The notes below the pieces were generated by a model. That model was not told where the DNA came from. It searched no databases and was given only the letters and a program-made list of their open reading frames with translations. A DNA stretch of 64,000 nucleotides, from positions 248,001-312,000 of the forward strand of contig NZ_JACSCW010000005.1 in assembly GCF_014333585.1 (NCBI RefSeq), in the 5' to 3' direction. Position 1 is the stretch's first letter. Each line of letters begins with the position of its first letter. Below, in pieces: positions 42,441 to 51,206 of the stretch. A program made the position numbers and the translations under genes. The DNA is from Hymenobacter sp. BT188. Its GTDB lineage: Bacteria > Bacteroidota > Bacteroidia > Cytophagales > Hymenobacteraceae.

Positions 42441-44225
42441 TTACACTTCTTCCGTCTGCAACTGCCGTTCGTAGAGAGCACGGTAGAGGCCATTTGCATC
42501 CGCCATGAGGGCAGCGTGGGTGCCATGCTGCACAATCTGGCCGTCGTCGAGTACGAGAATCTCGTCAGCTAGCTTCACCGATGATACCCGATGAGAGATT
42601 ATCAGGCTGGTGCGGTTGGCCATAATGCGTTGAAGGCTACCCAGAATCGCATTTTCCGTGTTGGTATCTACGGCTGAAAGCGAGTCATCCAAAATCAGAA
42701 TTTTCGGCTCTTTAACCAAGGCACGGGCAATGCTGACGCGCTGTTTTTGCCCCCCAGATAAGGTAATTCCCCGTTCGCCGAGCTTGGTGTCGAAGCCCAG
42801 CGGAAACTGCACGATATTGTCGTATACGTTGGCGTCTTTGGCCGCTTGCAGCATTCTTTCTTCGGTCGGGTTTTCGAGGCCGAAGTTGATATTGTTGCGA
42901 ATGGAGTCCGAAAACAGGAATACATCCTGGGGTACGTAGCCGATCTGCTCCCGCAGAGAGGTCAGGGCATAGTCGCGCACATCGGTGCCATCTACCAGAA
43001 TGCTGCCGTCCGTTACGTCGTAGAGGCGGCAGAGCAGAGCGGCCACGGTGCTTTTGCCCGAGCCCGTATTACCAATAACCGCCAACGTTTGACCGGGACG
43101 AATTCGGAAGCTAACGTTTTTAAGGGCCTGAATACCAGTGTCAGGGTACGTGAAAGACACGTTATCGAATACGATATCACCCTGAATGTCACGCTCTACA
43201 TTTTGGCGGGAGATGATATCCGTCTTCTGATTCATGAACTCGTTGATGCGCGCCTGTGAAGCTTCTGCCCGCTGCACGAGGCTGCTGGTCCAGCCCAGAG
43301 CCGTAACGGGCCAAGTAAGCAGGTTCACGTAGATTAAGAATTCAGCAATGCTGCCCACGCTAATAGTACCGCGAATAACTTCCTGCCCGCCAATCCAGAC
43401 GGTAATAATGGTGCTTAAACCCACCAGGAACAGAATCAACGGGAAAAACAGGGAATTCACAAAGTTCAAACTCAACGACTTCTCCCGGTAATTGTCGCTG
43501 GCCACGGTAAACTGCTGATGCGAATCCTCTTCGCGCACAAACGACTTCAGCACCCGAATACCCGAAAATGCCTCCTGCACAAAAGTGGTCATACTGGAGA
43601 GGGAGCGTTGAATTTCATCAGACTTGCGCTCAATCAGATTGTTAACATAGAAAATGCTGATGGAGAGAATGGGTAATGGCAAAAGCGTATAAATCGTCAG
43701 CTTCACGTTCACCATCAGCATCAGCGGAATGATGAGCACAAACAGAATAACGAGCTGCATAAAATACATAAGCGCCGGCCCGATGTACATGCGCACCCGG
43801 CCCACGTCCTCGGAAATGCGCGACATCAGGTCGCCGGTATTATGGCGCCGGTAGAAGCTCAGCGGTAAGGATTGGTAGTGCTGGAAAATCTCGTTTTTCT
43901 GGTCGTTCTCTACCCGCCGCGACATGACAATAAGCGTCTGGCGCATAAAGAATAGGAATATACCCCGCAGCAACGCCATAATCACGATGAGTAGGCCGTA
44001 GAGCAGGACGTTGCGCCCAAACAACTCATACACGCCGCTTTGCGCCTGGGTGCCGGCAAAAAGGTGATATAAATCGATGCCCTCATTCACCAGATCGAAG
44101 GCGTAGCGCACGATTTGGGCAGGGAAAATAGCCAGCAGCGTCGACAGCGCTACGAACAGCACCCCACCTAGGAAATGCCATTTATAGCGGTACAAATACT
44201 TATTGGTAGAGGCAAGAGCGCGCAC
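42441..44225 (-). CDS. ABC exporter subunit, YheI/BmrC/MdlA-like
   Basis: A 594-residue half-transporter: six transmembrane helices, then a nucleotide-binding domain with GNTGSGKST (Walker A), YVPQDVFLF (Q-loop) and an intact LSGGQKQR signature. In Walker B the catalytic glutamate is replaced by aspartate (ILILDDSLSAVD, Asp514), the hallmark of the degenerate subunit in heterodimeric exporters (BmrC, TM287). The subunit encoded at 38017-39855 has the opposite pattern, so the two probably form one heterodimer. A motif copy (42749-42755) encodes the SGGQ of the signature itself. Confidence 0.9.
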   Translation of the reverse strand: MRALASTNKYLYRYKWHFLGGVLFVALSTLLAIFPAQIVRYAFDLVNEGIDLYHLFAGTQAQSGVYELFGRNVLLYGLLIVIMALLRGIFLFFMRQTLIVMSRRVENDQKNEIFQHYQSLPLSFYRRHNTGDLMSRISEDVGRVRMYIGPALMYFMQLVILFVLIIPLMLMVNVKLTIYTLLPLPILSISIFYVNNLIERKSDEIQRSLSSMTTFVQEAFSGIRVLKSFVREEDSHQQFTVASDNYREKSLSLNFVNSLFFPLILFLVGLSTIITVWIGGQEVIRGTISVGSIAEFLIYVNLLTWPVTALGWTSSLVQRAEASQARINEFMNQKTDIISRQNVERDIQGDIVFDNVSFTYPDTGIQALKNVSFRIRPGQTLAVIGNTGSGKSTVAALLCRLYDVTDGSILVDGTDVRDYALTSLREQIGYVPQDVFLFSDSIRNNINFGLENPTEERMLQAAKDANVYDNIVQFPLGFDTKLGERGITLSGGQKQRVSIARALVKEPKILILDDSLSAVDTNTENAILGSLQRIMANRTSLIISHRVSSVKLADEILVLDDGQIVQHGTHAALMADANGLYRALYERQLQTEEV

Positions 44226-44492
44226 AGGTCGAGGGGTTGGAATGAGGTAGCGAAGGGAGTCGCCAAGCGGTGTAAGCCCGACGGCTGGGGGGCAAAATCA
44301 GAAAATCGGGTTACTTTTGCCCCCAAATTGAGGGGTAATGCTAAGCTCTAGCTCTGCAAATCGTCGTACGTCTAACGTTAGTTACGACCACAACGATTCA
44401 CCACACTGGAGCTTCGTCTTGCCCTCAAAGATACAACAACCGCTTTCCACCCAGTTTACCTTCCCACCCACCCTTTTTAATTTTTGTCCCGC

Positions 44493-45584
44493 ATGGTTGA
44501 AATCCAGGAGTTGACCGATACCTCGGTCTTCGGTCAGATTGCCGAGCATCAACACGAACAGGTCGTATTCTGCCACGACCACGAGACGGGCCTTAAGGCC
44601 ATTATCGGTATTCACAACACGGTGCTTGGCCCAGCCTTGGGCGGTACTCGCATGTGGGAATACGCATCCGACGCAGACGCCCTGAACGATGTGCTACGTT
44701 TATCGCGCGGCATGACCTACAAGGCCGCCATTTCGGGCTTGAACCTAGGCGGCGGCAAAGCCGTCATCATTGGCGACGCCAAAACGCAAAAAACCGAAGC
44801 CCTGCTGCGCAAGTTTGGTCGCTTCGTGAAGAACCTCAACGGTAAGTACATCACGGCCGAAGACGTAGGGATGACCACCAAGGATATGCAGTATATCCGC
44901 ATGGAAACCAAGCATGTAGCTGGCCTGCCCGAGAGCATGGGCGGCTCCGGCGACCCATCGCCAGTGACGGCTTTCGGTACCTACATGGGCATGAAAGCCG
45001 CCGCCAAGAAGGCCTTCGGATCGGAGAGCCTGGCGGGCAAGCGCATTGCGGTGCAGGGCGTTGGCCACGTGGGGGGCTATTTATTGGAGCACCTCATTAA
45101 GGAAGGCGCCAAAATCGTGCTGACCGACTACTACGAGGACCGCAAACTGGAAATGGCCGCCAAATACAACGCGGTAGCCGTTGGTCTTGATGAGATCTAC
45201 GATCAGGAAGTCGACATCTACTCGCCTTGCGCGCTGGGTGCTACCATCAACAGTGACACAATTGACCGTTTGAAGTGCCGCGTTATTGCGGGCTGCGCCA
45301 ACAACCAGCTGCAGGATGAGAACGTGCATGGTCCGGCCCTGGTAGAGCGAGGCATCATCTATGCGCCCGACTTCCTCATTAATGCTGGGGGGCTAATTAA
45401 CGTCTACTCGGAAGTAATTGGCGGTAGCCGTAAGTCGGCCCTCAGCCAAACCGAAAAGATTTACGACTTCACTACTGAAGTGCTTAACAAGGCTGAACTC
45501 GAGGGAATTCATCCTCAAAAAGCCGCTATCCGCCAAGCTGAGCAGCGTATTGCTGCATTAGGCAAGGTAAAATCAACTTATTAA
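44493..45584 (+). CDS. Leucine dehydrogenase (Glu/Leu/Phe/Val dehydrogenase family)
   Basis: A 363-residue NAD-dependent amino-acid dehydrogenase that interconverts branched-chain amino acids and 2-oxo acids. ATG 44493 gives the standard start; TTG 44484 is also in frame. Active-site lysines are Lys77 (MTYKAAISG) and Lys89 (LNLGGGKAVIIGD); the dinucleotide-binding loop is QGVGHVGGYL. The length and GLNLGGGK motif favour leucine over glutamate dehydrogenase. Together with the acyl-CoA dehydrogenase and thiolase it fits branched-chain amino acid use. The nusB gene follows after 115 bases. Motif copies at 45071-45077 and 45387-45393. Confidence 0.92.
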   Translation: MVEIQELTDTSVFGQIAEHQHEQVVFCHDHETGLKAIIGIHNTVLGPALGGTRMWEYASDADALNDVLRLSRGMTYKAAISGLNLGGGKAVIIGDAKTQKTEALLRKFGRFVKNLNGKYITAEDVGMTTKDMQYIRMETKHVAGLPESMGGSGDPSPVTAFGTYMGMKAAAKKAFGSESLAGKRIAVQGVGHVGGYLLEHLIKEGAKIVLTDYYEDRKLEMAAKYNAVAVGLDEIYDQEVDIYSPCALGATINSDTIDRLKCRVIAGCANNQLQDENVHGPALVERGIIYAPDFLINAGGLINVYSEVIGGSRKSALSQTEKIYDFTTEVLNKAELEGIHPQKAAIRQAEQRIAALGKVKSTY

Positions 45585-45699
45585 TTGCGTTGCGCGTTGT
45601 GGGTTGCCTTTCGGTAGGTAGCGGAAAAACTCTTTTATAAAGCGGTATCTTCTGACTGCCAACAGGCAACTCACAACTCGTAACAGACACCACATCAGA

Positions 45700-46884
45700 A
45701 TGCTCAATCGTCGCTCGCTTCGCATCAAGGTTATGCAGGCCCTATACGCTTACCATCAGGCAGTAGGGTCAGATTTTCTGCTGGCCAATGACCGCATTGC
45801 CGAGGAATTCGCCCCCGACCTCACTTCTCCCGAGCCCCAGGACCGTAAGGTGCTGCAGGGGCAGCGCAAGCTGGCGGAAGTTATCTTCAAAGAGTGGCAC
45901 AAGACCAAGGAAACGCCGGAAAAAACCGAAGATGCGGCTGTGAATGAAGCCGTGGCCGATGCCATCAGCTTCTACGAAAAGCAGGTCAAGAAAGAAGGAA
46001 CCTTCTTTGAGGGCCAAATGCTGCACGCTGCGGAGAGCATTCACGACCAGTACATTCATCTGCTGAACCTGCCCACGGCTTTGCTGCGGGTGATGGAAGA
46101 CGAGCGCGACCGGGAAGCGCGGCGGTTTACGCCGTCCAAGGAAGCCCTGCTCGATACTACTCGCTTTGAGCAAAACCAGGTACTGGAAAAGCTCGTGGGC
46201 AATAAGCAGCTGCAGGACCTCACCATTCGGCGCAAGCTGCAGTGGAACGGCGAGCAGGAAATGGATGCACTGCGCACCGCCTGGCGCCAGGAAATAAAGC
46301 AGGATGCTGATTTTCAGACGTATCTGGCCGCACCGGGGGGCAATTATGCCGAAGACCAGGAGGCGCTGAAGCACTTGTACAAAACCTTCGTCTTTAAGGA
46401 AGGCGCACTGGCTACCCAGCTGGATGAGGCCGACTTGAACTGGGAGGAAAACCGCTCAGTGGTCAAAAACCTGGTGGTCAAAACGGTGAAGATGCTGGAC
46501 GAGGCCGCCGATGAGAACATGGAGCTCATGGCGCTTTCAGCCAACTGGGCCGAGGACAAGGAGTTTGCGCAGAGCCTTTATCAGCAGACGCTTGCCGATG
46601 ACGAGCGCTACGAAAAGCTGATTGCCGAGTCAGTACAGAACTGGGACGTGGAGCGCGTAGCCCAACTCGACAAGATCGTGCTGAAGATGGCTCTCTGCGA
46701 AATGCACCTTTTCCGCAGCATTCCAGTGAAGGTGACCATCAACGAGTACATTGAAATCAGCAAGATGTACAGCACACCCAAAAGCAAGCAATTCATCAAC
46801 GGTATTCTGGACAAGCTGGCCCAGGATTTGACGGCTAGCGGTGCTATCCGCAAGTCGGGTCGTGGCTTGCTTGACAATCAGTAA
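45700..46884 (+). CDS. nusB: Transcription antitermination factor NusB, long Bacteroidota form
   Basis: A 394-residue protein that begins LNRRSLRIKVMQALYAYHQA, the usual NusB opening, and ends with the NusB helical fold (VERVAQLDKIVLKMALCEMHLFRSIPVKVTINEYIEISKMYSTPKSKQFINGILDKLA, in overlapping conserved blocks). Classical NusB is about 140 residues; the extra central 230 residues are helical and charged and appear in Bacteroidota homologues. NusB binds boxA RNA with NusE (S10) in rRNA antitermination. It heads the run nusB, YtxH, idh, DUF1573, yajC, ybbR-like, coaE. Motif copy at 46335-46341. Confidence 0.9.
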   Translation: MLNRRSLRIKVMQALYAYHQAVGSDFLLANDRIAEEFAPDLTSPEPQDRKVLQGQRKLAEVIFKEWHKTKETPEKTEDAAVNEAVADAISFYEKQVKKEGTFFEGQMLHAAESIHDQYIHLLNLPTALLRVMEDERDREARRFTPSKEALLDTTRFEQNQVLEKLVGNKQLQDLTIRRKLQWNGEQEMDALRTAWRQEIKQDADFQTYLAAPGGNYAEDQEALKHLYKTFVFKEGALATQLDEADLNWEENRSVVKNLVVKTVKMLDEAADENMELMALSANWAEDKEFAQSLYQQTLADDERYEKLIAESVQNWDVERVAQLDKIVLKMALCEMHLFRSIPVKVTINEYIEISKMYSTPKSKQFINGILDKLAQDLTASGAIRKSGRGLLDNQ

Positions 46885-47028
46885 TAGTTAAGCTGGATTA
46901 CGAACTGGTAGCAAGCAGGACATTGACCCATTAGTAGGGTGACTATATATCTCATTTTGCGTCTTTGCGTACTCAGTAGTAACTAACGTCTCATTTCTCA
47001 CCTGTTTGTACTCACTTCTCTAAAAAAT

Positions 47029-47340
47029 ATGGGTAGCAAAACCACTACCGGCCTTGTGTGCTTCGCGGGCGGTGCCCTTACCGGAGCCGTTTTGGGTCTG
47101 CTGTACGCGCCTGAAAAAGGCCGCGAAACCCGCAGCTGGCTGAGTTATCAGCTCGAAAAGTACCGTGAGGTACTCGCTGATCTTACCGAAAGCTTAGTGA
47201 CGAGCCGGGTAGATGCCGGTCCTTCAACGGCTAAGTCGGAAGGGCAGAAAGTAATTCGCGAAGCCAAAGACAAAGCAGAGCAGCTGCTCGGCGATGTTGA
47301 CCAGCTCATCAACCAAATCAATTCTCGTAAGACGGTTTAG
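47029..47340 (+). CDS. YtxH domain-containing protein
   Basis: A 103-residue protein: one hydrophobic N-terminal segment with the glycine-rich family pattern (CFAGGALTGAVLGLLYAPEKGRETR), then a charged, amphipathic helical tail ending in LGDVDQLINQI. The family is membrane-associated and linked to stress responses in some bacteria, without known chemistry. Lies between nusB and idh. Confidence 0.85.
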   Translation: MGSKTTTGLVCFAGGALTGAVLGLLYAPEKGRETRSWLSYQLEKYREVLADLTESLVTSRVDAGPSTAKSEGQKVIREAKDKAEQLLGDVDQLINQINSRKTV

Positions 47341-47359
47341 GTAATGCGCTGATTTGACG

Positions 47360-47408
47360 GTGTGCTGATGTGCCTAGGATGGTTTTCCATCGGGGCGCAT
47401 CAGCACAC
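47360..47408. other. Hairpin between the YtxH and isocitrate dehydrogenase genes
   Basis: Stem gtgtgctgatg (47360-47370) with catcagcacac (47398-47408), with a second stem gatgg/ccatc inside. No T tract follows, so it may be an attenuating or RNA-stabilising element rather than a terminator. Confidence 0.45.
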
Positions 47409-47506
47409 TCGCATTTCACGCAGCCAAGTAGCGACTTCGCTTTACCTAAAAATGCCGATTCGTTTTGCGGCACATTTGCACATCAAACAATCAGTAGATC
47501 AATAGA

Positions 47507-48508
47507 ATGCATACAATCACCCTTATTCCCGGCGACGGCATCGGGCCCGAAATCACGAAGGCCGTTACAGATATTTTCAGTGCCGCCCAGGTGCCCGTGC
47601 AGTGGGAAGAGCAGAACGCCGGCCAAACGACTTTCGACCAGTCGGGCGAGTTGATTCCGCAGGCGTTGTTAGATTCGTTGGAGAAAAATCGCGTGGCCCT
47701 GAAAGGCCCAATCACGACGCCCGTTGGGAAAGGCTTCCGCAGCATCAACGTGTCGCTGCGTCAGAAGTACGACCTGTACCAGAATGTTCGCCCTTCCAAG
47801 ACTAACGCCGGCATTGTGACGCGCTACGAAGGAATTGATTTGGTGCTGTTTCGCGAAAATACCGAGGGTTTGTATTCGGGCCTCGAAGTATGGGATGAGC
47901 GCTTAGGCATTGCCGACTCTTTCAACCGCATTACGGTGCAGGGCTCGCGCAAAATTTGCCGAGCGGCATTTGCGTACGCAGCCAAGCACAACCGCAAAAA
48001 GGTAACCCTGGCCCATAAGGCCAACATCCTCAAGATGGCGGGTACACTTATGATCAATGCCTGCAAAGAGGCGGCCGCTGAGTTTCCGCAAATTCAGTTT
48101 GAGGACAAGATCATTGATAACATGTGCATGCAGCTCGTCAATAAGCCCGAGCAGTTTGATGTTATCGTGACTACCAATCTCTTCGGTGATATCTTGTCTG
48201 ACCTTTGCGCTGGCCTTGTAGGTGGCCTGGGCGTAGTAGCGGGGGCAAATATTGGCGATAATATGGCCGTATTTGAAGCGGTGCACGGCTCGGCTCCTGA
48301 CATTGCCGGCCAAGGCAAAGCTAACCCTACGGCTTTGCTCCGCTCAGCCCTGATGATGCTACACCACCTCGGCGAGCACACGCACGCCGACCGCCTCGAA
48401 GCTGCCTTGGACGCTACCTTGCTGCAAAAGGAAAAGTGCACTGGCGACTTGGGAGGCAAGGCCTCGACCAGCGAATTTGCCCAAGCTGTAATTGATAATT
48501 TGAAATAG
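47507..48508 (+). CDS. NAD-dependent isocitrate dehydrogenase (Idh3-like)
   Basis: A 333-residue beta-decarboxylating dehydrogenase. It opens TITLIPGDGIGPEI; substrate residues lie in the RSINVSLRQKYDLYQNVRP block and RENTEGLYSG; YAAKHNRKKVTLAHKANILK and the NNLFGDILSD-like TTNLFGDILSDLCAG follow; the cofactor loop is AVHGSAPDIAGQGKANPTA. The small size and these motifs match the NAD-dependent, mitochondrial-Idh3-like group rather than NADP-IDH or LeuB (no leu genes nearby), so it most likely works in the TCA cycle. Isopropylmalate or homoisocitrate dehydrogenase activity cannot be excluded by eye. Confidence 0.88.
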   Translation: MHTITLIPGDGIGPEITKAVTDIFSAAQVPVQWEEQNAGQTTFDQSGELIPQALLDSLEKNRVALKGPITTPVGKGFRSINVSLRQKYDLYQNVRPSKTNAGIVTRYEGIDLVLFRENTEGLYSGLEVWDERLGIADSFNRITVQGSRKICRAAFAYAAKHNRKKVTLAHKANILKMAGTLMINACKEAAAEFPQIQFEDKIIDNMCMQLVNKPEQFDVIVTTNLFGDILSDLCAGLVGGLGVVAGANIGDNMAVFEAVHGSAPDIAGQGKANPTALLRSALMMLHHLGEHTHADRLEAALDATLLQKEKCTGDLGGKASTSEFAQAVIDNLK

Positions 48509-48661
48509 AAAAAGCCTCCCAGCGCCTAATTTTGTGCGCCTCACTAGGGGCAAGTGGCTGCTAGGTGCCGGAACCCTGCACCGCATTCACCTGTTTTAGT
48601 TTTTTTAATTGAAAACGAAGAACTTAGGCTGTCCAAATAAGACGGTCTGCAAACAATCTCC

Positions 48662-49186
48662 ATGAAACGTACCCTGATTCCTTCCTTGTTCGCCTTTGCC
48701 ATGTTGCTGGGCGCTTGCAACTCCGACAAGACCACTGATGTAGGCACCGCCGGCATGAACGCCGCCGCCACCGCTGCCGATGCTACGGCTAGCCCGGTAG
48801 TTGACAACCCCAACGTGGCCAGCGAAACCGAAGCGCCCAACCCGAATGCGCCGGTGATGACCTTCGCGGAAACCGAGCACAACTTTGGCGACATCAAGCC
48901 GGGTGAGGTAGTAAAGCACACCTTTACGTTCACCAACACCGGAAAAAGCCCCCTGCTAATTGAAAATGCAACGGCTTCCTGCGGTTGCACCACTCCTAAC
49001 TGGACCAAAGAGCCCATTGCTCCCGGCGGCAAAGGAACCATTGACGTACAGTTTGATAGCCAAGGCAAAACTGGCCTGCAGAACAAGCAAGTATCTATTC
49101 GGGCCAACACGCAGCCCACTATCACCCAAATTGCCATTCGTACCAACATCCTACCTGACGGCCAAAACGGTCCGTTAGCTCAATAA
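48662..49186 (+). CDS. DUF1573 domain lipoprotein
   Basis: A 174-residue lipoprotein: signal MKRTLIPSLFAFAMLLGAC (Cys19), an alanine/threonine-rich spacer, then the DUF1573 beta-sandwich (FAETEHNFGDIKPGEVVKHTFTFTNTGKSPL, ASCGCTTP, NKQVSIRANTQP). The CGC motif is typical. The family is abundant in Bacteroidota envelopes and is found beside yajC and nusB in many of them; function unknown. A weak hairpin follows. Confidence 0.9.
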   Translation: MKRTLIPSLFAFAMLLGACNSDKTTDVGTAGMNAAATAADATASPVVDNPNVASETEAPNPNAPVMTFAETEHNFGDIKPGEVVKHTFTFTNTGKSPLLIENATASCGCTTPNWTKEPIAPGGKGTIDVQFDSQGKTGLQNKQVSIRANTQPTITQIAIRTNILPDGQNGPLAQ

Positions 49187-49198
49187 AACGGTAAGTAA

Positions 49199-49229
49199 GG
49201 GCGGCCCTCAAGCCGCTCTTGTTATTTTT
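49199..49229 (+). terminator. Weak terminator-like hairpin after DUF1573
   Basis: Stem gggcggc (49199-49205) with gccgctc (49212-49218), one wobble, followed by TTGTTATTTTTG. Confidence 0.45.
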
Positions 49230-49294
49230 GCTGATTCGTGTGAAGCCGGCTACTTGGTAGCTTCGGCGTTTTCCGTTCACCCAACACCTCTCCA

Positions 49295-49612
49295 ATGTTC
49301 CTCACGCTTTTATTGCAGGCCCCGGCGGGGGGCATTACTCAGTTTCTGTTTCCGGTGGCTATTGCCGCCGTGGTTTATTTTTTCATGATCCGGCCGCAGC
49401 AGAAGCGGGCTGCTACGGCTCGTAAATTCCGCGAGTCGCTGACCAAAGGCGCTACGGTAGTTACGATCGGAGGTCTGCACGGCAAAGTCGTGGATGTGCA
49501 CGAAGAGTCGGTGATTATTGAAGTAGACCGGGGCACTCGCCTTAAGTTTGACCGTAGTGCTATTGCGCGGGAAGTAACTCCAGCAGCAAAGGCGCCCGTA
49601 ACAACGCCATAA
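49295..49612 (+). CDS. yajC: Preprotein translocase subunit YajC
   Basis: A 105-residue single-pass membrane protein of the SecDF-YajC complex. The helix is ITQFLFPVAIAAVVYFFMI, directly followed by the invariant RPQQKR and, in the cytosolic domain, GATVVTIGGLHGKVVDVHEESVIIEVDRGTRLKFDRSAI. It leads a tight set with the YbbR-like and coaE genes. A motif copy (49327-49333) encodes the GG before the helix. Confidence 0.95.
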   Translation: MFLTLLLQAPAGGITQFLFPVAIAAVVYFFMIRPQQKRAATARKFRESLTKGATVVTIGGLHGKVVDVHEESVIIEVDRGTRLKFDRSAIAREVTPAAKAPVTTP

Positions 49613-49631
49613 TTGCCTTAACTCTACCACT

Positions 49632-50597
49632 TTGCCGCTCACTCGTGCTGCCCGTTTGGTTCGCTGGTTCACCAGTCCGTTTTACGGGCAGGAGAGCAGC
49701 TACTGGCGGGCAGTTACCGTTTGTTTTGTGGCCGCTTCCACGTTTTGGCTGCTAAATGCGCTGAACAAAACGTATTCTACCCGCATTACTTACCCCTTGA
49801 CTTGGCGCTACGACACAACGCGCTATATACCGGTGCAGCCGCTCCCCAGTGAGGTAGCTGTAAACGTGACGGGGCGCGGGTGGAAACTATTACGCAAGGC
49901 ACTGATGCTGGACGTGAAGCCAGCGGAAGTTCCTATAAGCCGCGTGCCCACGGCTACTCGCTTTGTTACGGGCAGCTCGTTGCGGCCCGCCTTGCAGGCA
50001 GCGATGGAAGGTATGCAGTTCAATTATATTCTGACTGATACGCTTTGGGTGGAGTTCGACGAACTGATAACGCGCCGCCTGCCGTTAACGCTCAGCCCAG
50101 ATATTGATGGGTCCGCTTTGCCCTACGCAGCGCGCTTTGTGCCCGAAAGCATTGCTTTTAGAGGACCGGCCCGCACCGTGAACCGCCTGGCCAGCCCTTA
50201 CCCTGTGCATCTGCCCAAAGCGCCGGCTGGTAGCAGCGACGGTGCTATCATCGTGCCCATCGGCGGTCCGGCGTCGGTTGAAACGAATGTGCAGGAAATC
50301 CAGGTGCGGCTGCAGCCGCGCCCCCTGCTAACGGTGCCTGTGCAAATAGTCCCTGAGCTCAATAATTTTCCGGTCGGAGAGCAATTCATGTTTTCCCCCG
50401 CTACCATAACCGTAGAAGTGCAGTGCTTCCCTGAGGATACTGCCCGATTGAACCTGCAGGAACTGCGAGTGATGCTGAACTATCGCAAGCTAACGGCCCC
50501 CGATTCTAGCCTGGAGCCTATGCTCGTACAAGCGCCTTCATTAGCTCGGGGCACCCTCATCAAAACGCCCGCCGTACGGGTTTCACGGAGTCGATGA
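49632..50597 (+). CDS. YbbR-like domain membrane protein
   Basis: A 321-residue protein with one N-terminal helix (AVTVCFVAASTFWLLNALNKTY) and an extracytoplasmic region made of YbbR-like beta modules. These modules are found in CdaR, which regulates diadenylate cyclase in Firmicutes, but here no cdaA is adjacent. The start is TTG 49632; no ATG is available before the helix. Its last four bases overlap the coaE start (ATGA). Its position between yajC and coaE is shared by many Bacteroidota. Confidence 0.8.
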   Translation: MPLTRAARLVRWFTSPFYGQESSYWRAVTVCFVAASTFWLLNALNKTYSTRITYPLTWRYDTTRYIPVQPLPSEVAVNVTGRGWKLLRKALMLDVKPAEVPISRVPTATRFVTGSSLRPALQAAMEGMQFNYILTDTLWVEFDELITRRLPLTLSPDIDGSALPYAARFVPESIAFRGPARTVNRLASPYPVHLPKAPAGSSDGAIIVPIGGPASVETNVQEIQVRLQPRPLLTVPVQIVPELNNFPVGEQFMFSPATITVEVQCFPEDTARLNLQELRVMLNYRKLTAPDSSLEPMLVQAPSLARGTLIKTPAVRVSRSR

Positions 50598-51199
50598 GTA
50601 TGTTGCGGATTGGTATTACCGGCGGGATTGGATCGGGGAAGAGTATTGTCTGCCGGTTATTTCAGCTGCTAGGTGTGTCGGTTTACGATTCTGACTATCG
50701 GGCTAAATGGATTATGGCCAATGATTTGAGCTTGCGAGCAGAACTGGTGACCACATTTGGCCCTAAGACTTTTAGTGAGACCGGCCAGCTGGATAGAGCC
50801 TACTTGGCCCGCGTCGCCTTCTCTGACCCCGCGCAGTTAACTTTGCTTAATTCCTTGGTGCATCCGCACGTAGGCCGCGACTTTGAAACCTGGGCCGTAG
50901 CGCAGCAGCAAGCAGGGCATGCGTACTCGCTGAAGGAAGCAGCGTTGCTTTTTGAGTCGGGTGCCTATCGGCAACTCGACCGCATTATTACGGTTTTTGC
51001 CCCCCAAGCCGTGCGCCAGGCGCGCGTATTGCGCCGCGATCCTCACCGTACCGCTGAAGATATTCTGGCCATTGTAGGCAAGCAAATGAGCGAGGAGGAG
51101 AAGATGCAGCGCGCCGATTATGTCGTATATAATGATGATCAGCAATTGCTTATACCGCAGGTGCTGGCGCTCGATACACTGTTTCGGCAGCAGGCGTAG
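50594..51199 (+). CDS. coaE: Dephospho-CoA kinase
   Basis: CoaE phosphorylates dephospho-CoA to CoA, the last step of the pathway that panC and panD feed. P-loop GGIGSGKS at residues 10-17; VYDSDYRAK, HPHVGRDFETW, EAALLFESGAYRQLD and RVLRRDPHR are conserved elements. Length 201 is normal. Motif copy at 50999-51005 (FAPQ). It ends 7 bases before the convergent GNAT-fold gene; no terminator fits between. Confidence 0.95.
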   Translation: MSMLRIGITGGIGSGKSIVCRLFQLLGVSVYDSDYRAKWIMANDLSLRAELVTTFGPKTFSETGQLDRAYLARVAFSDPAQLTLLNSLVHPHVGRDFETWAVAQQQAGHAYSLKEAALLFESGAYRQLDRIITVFAPQAVRQARVLRRDPHRTAEDILAIVGKQMSEEEKMQRADYVVYNDDQQLLIPQVLALDTLFRQQA

Positions 51200-51206
51200 C
51201 GCTCCG

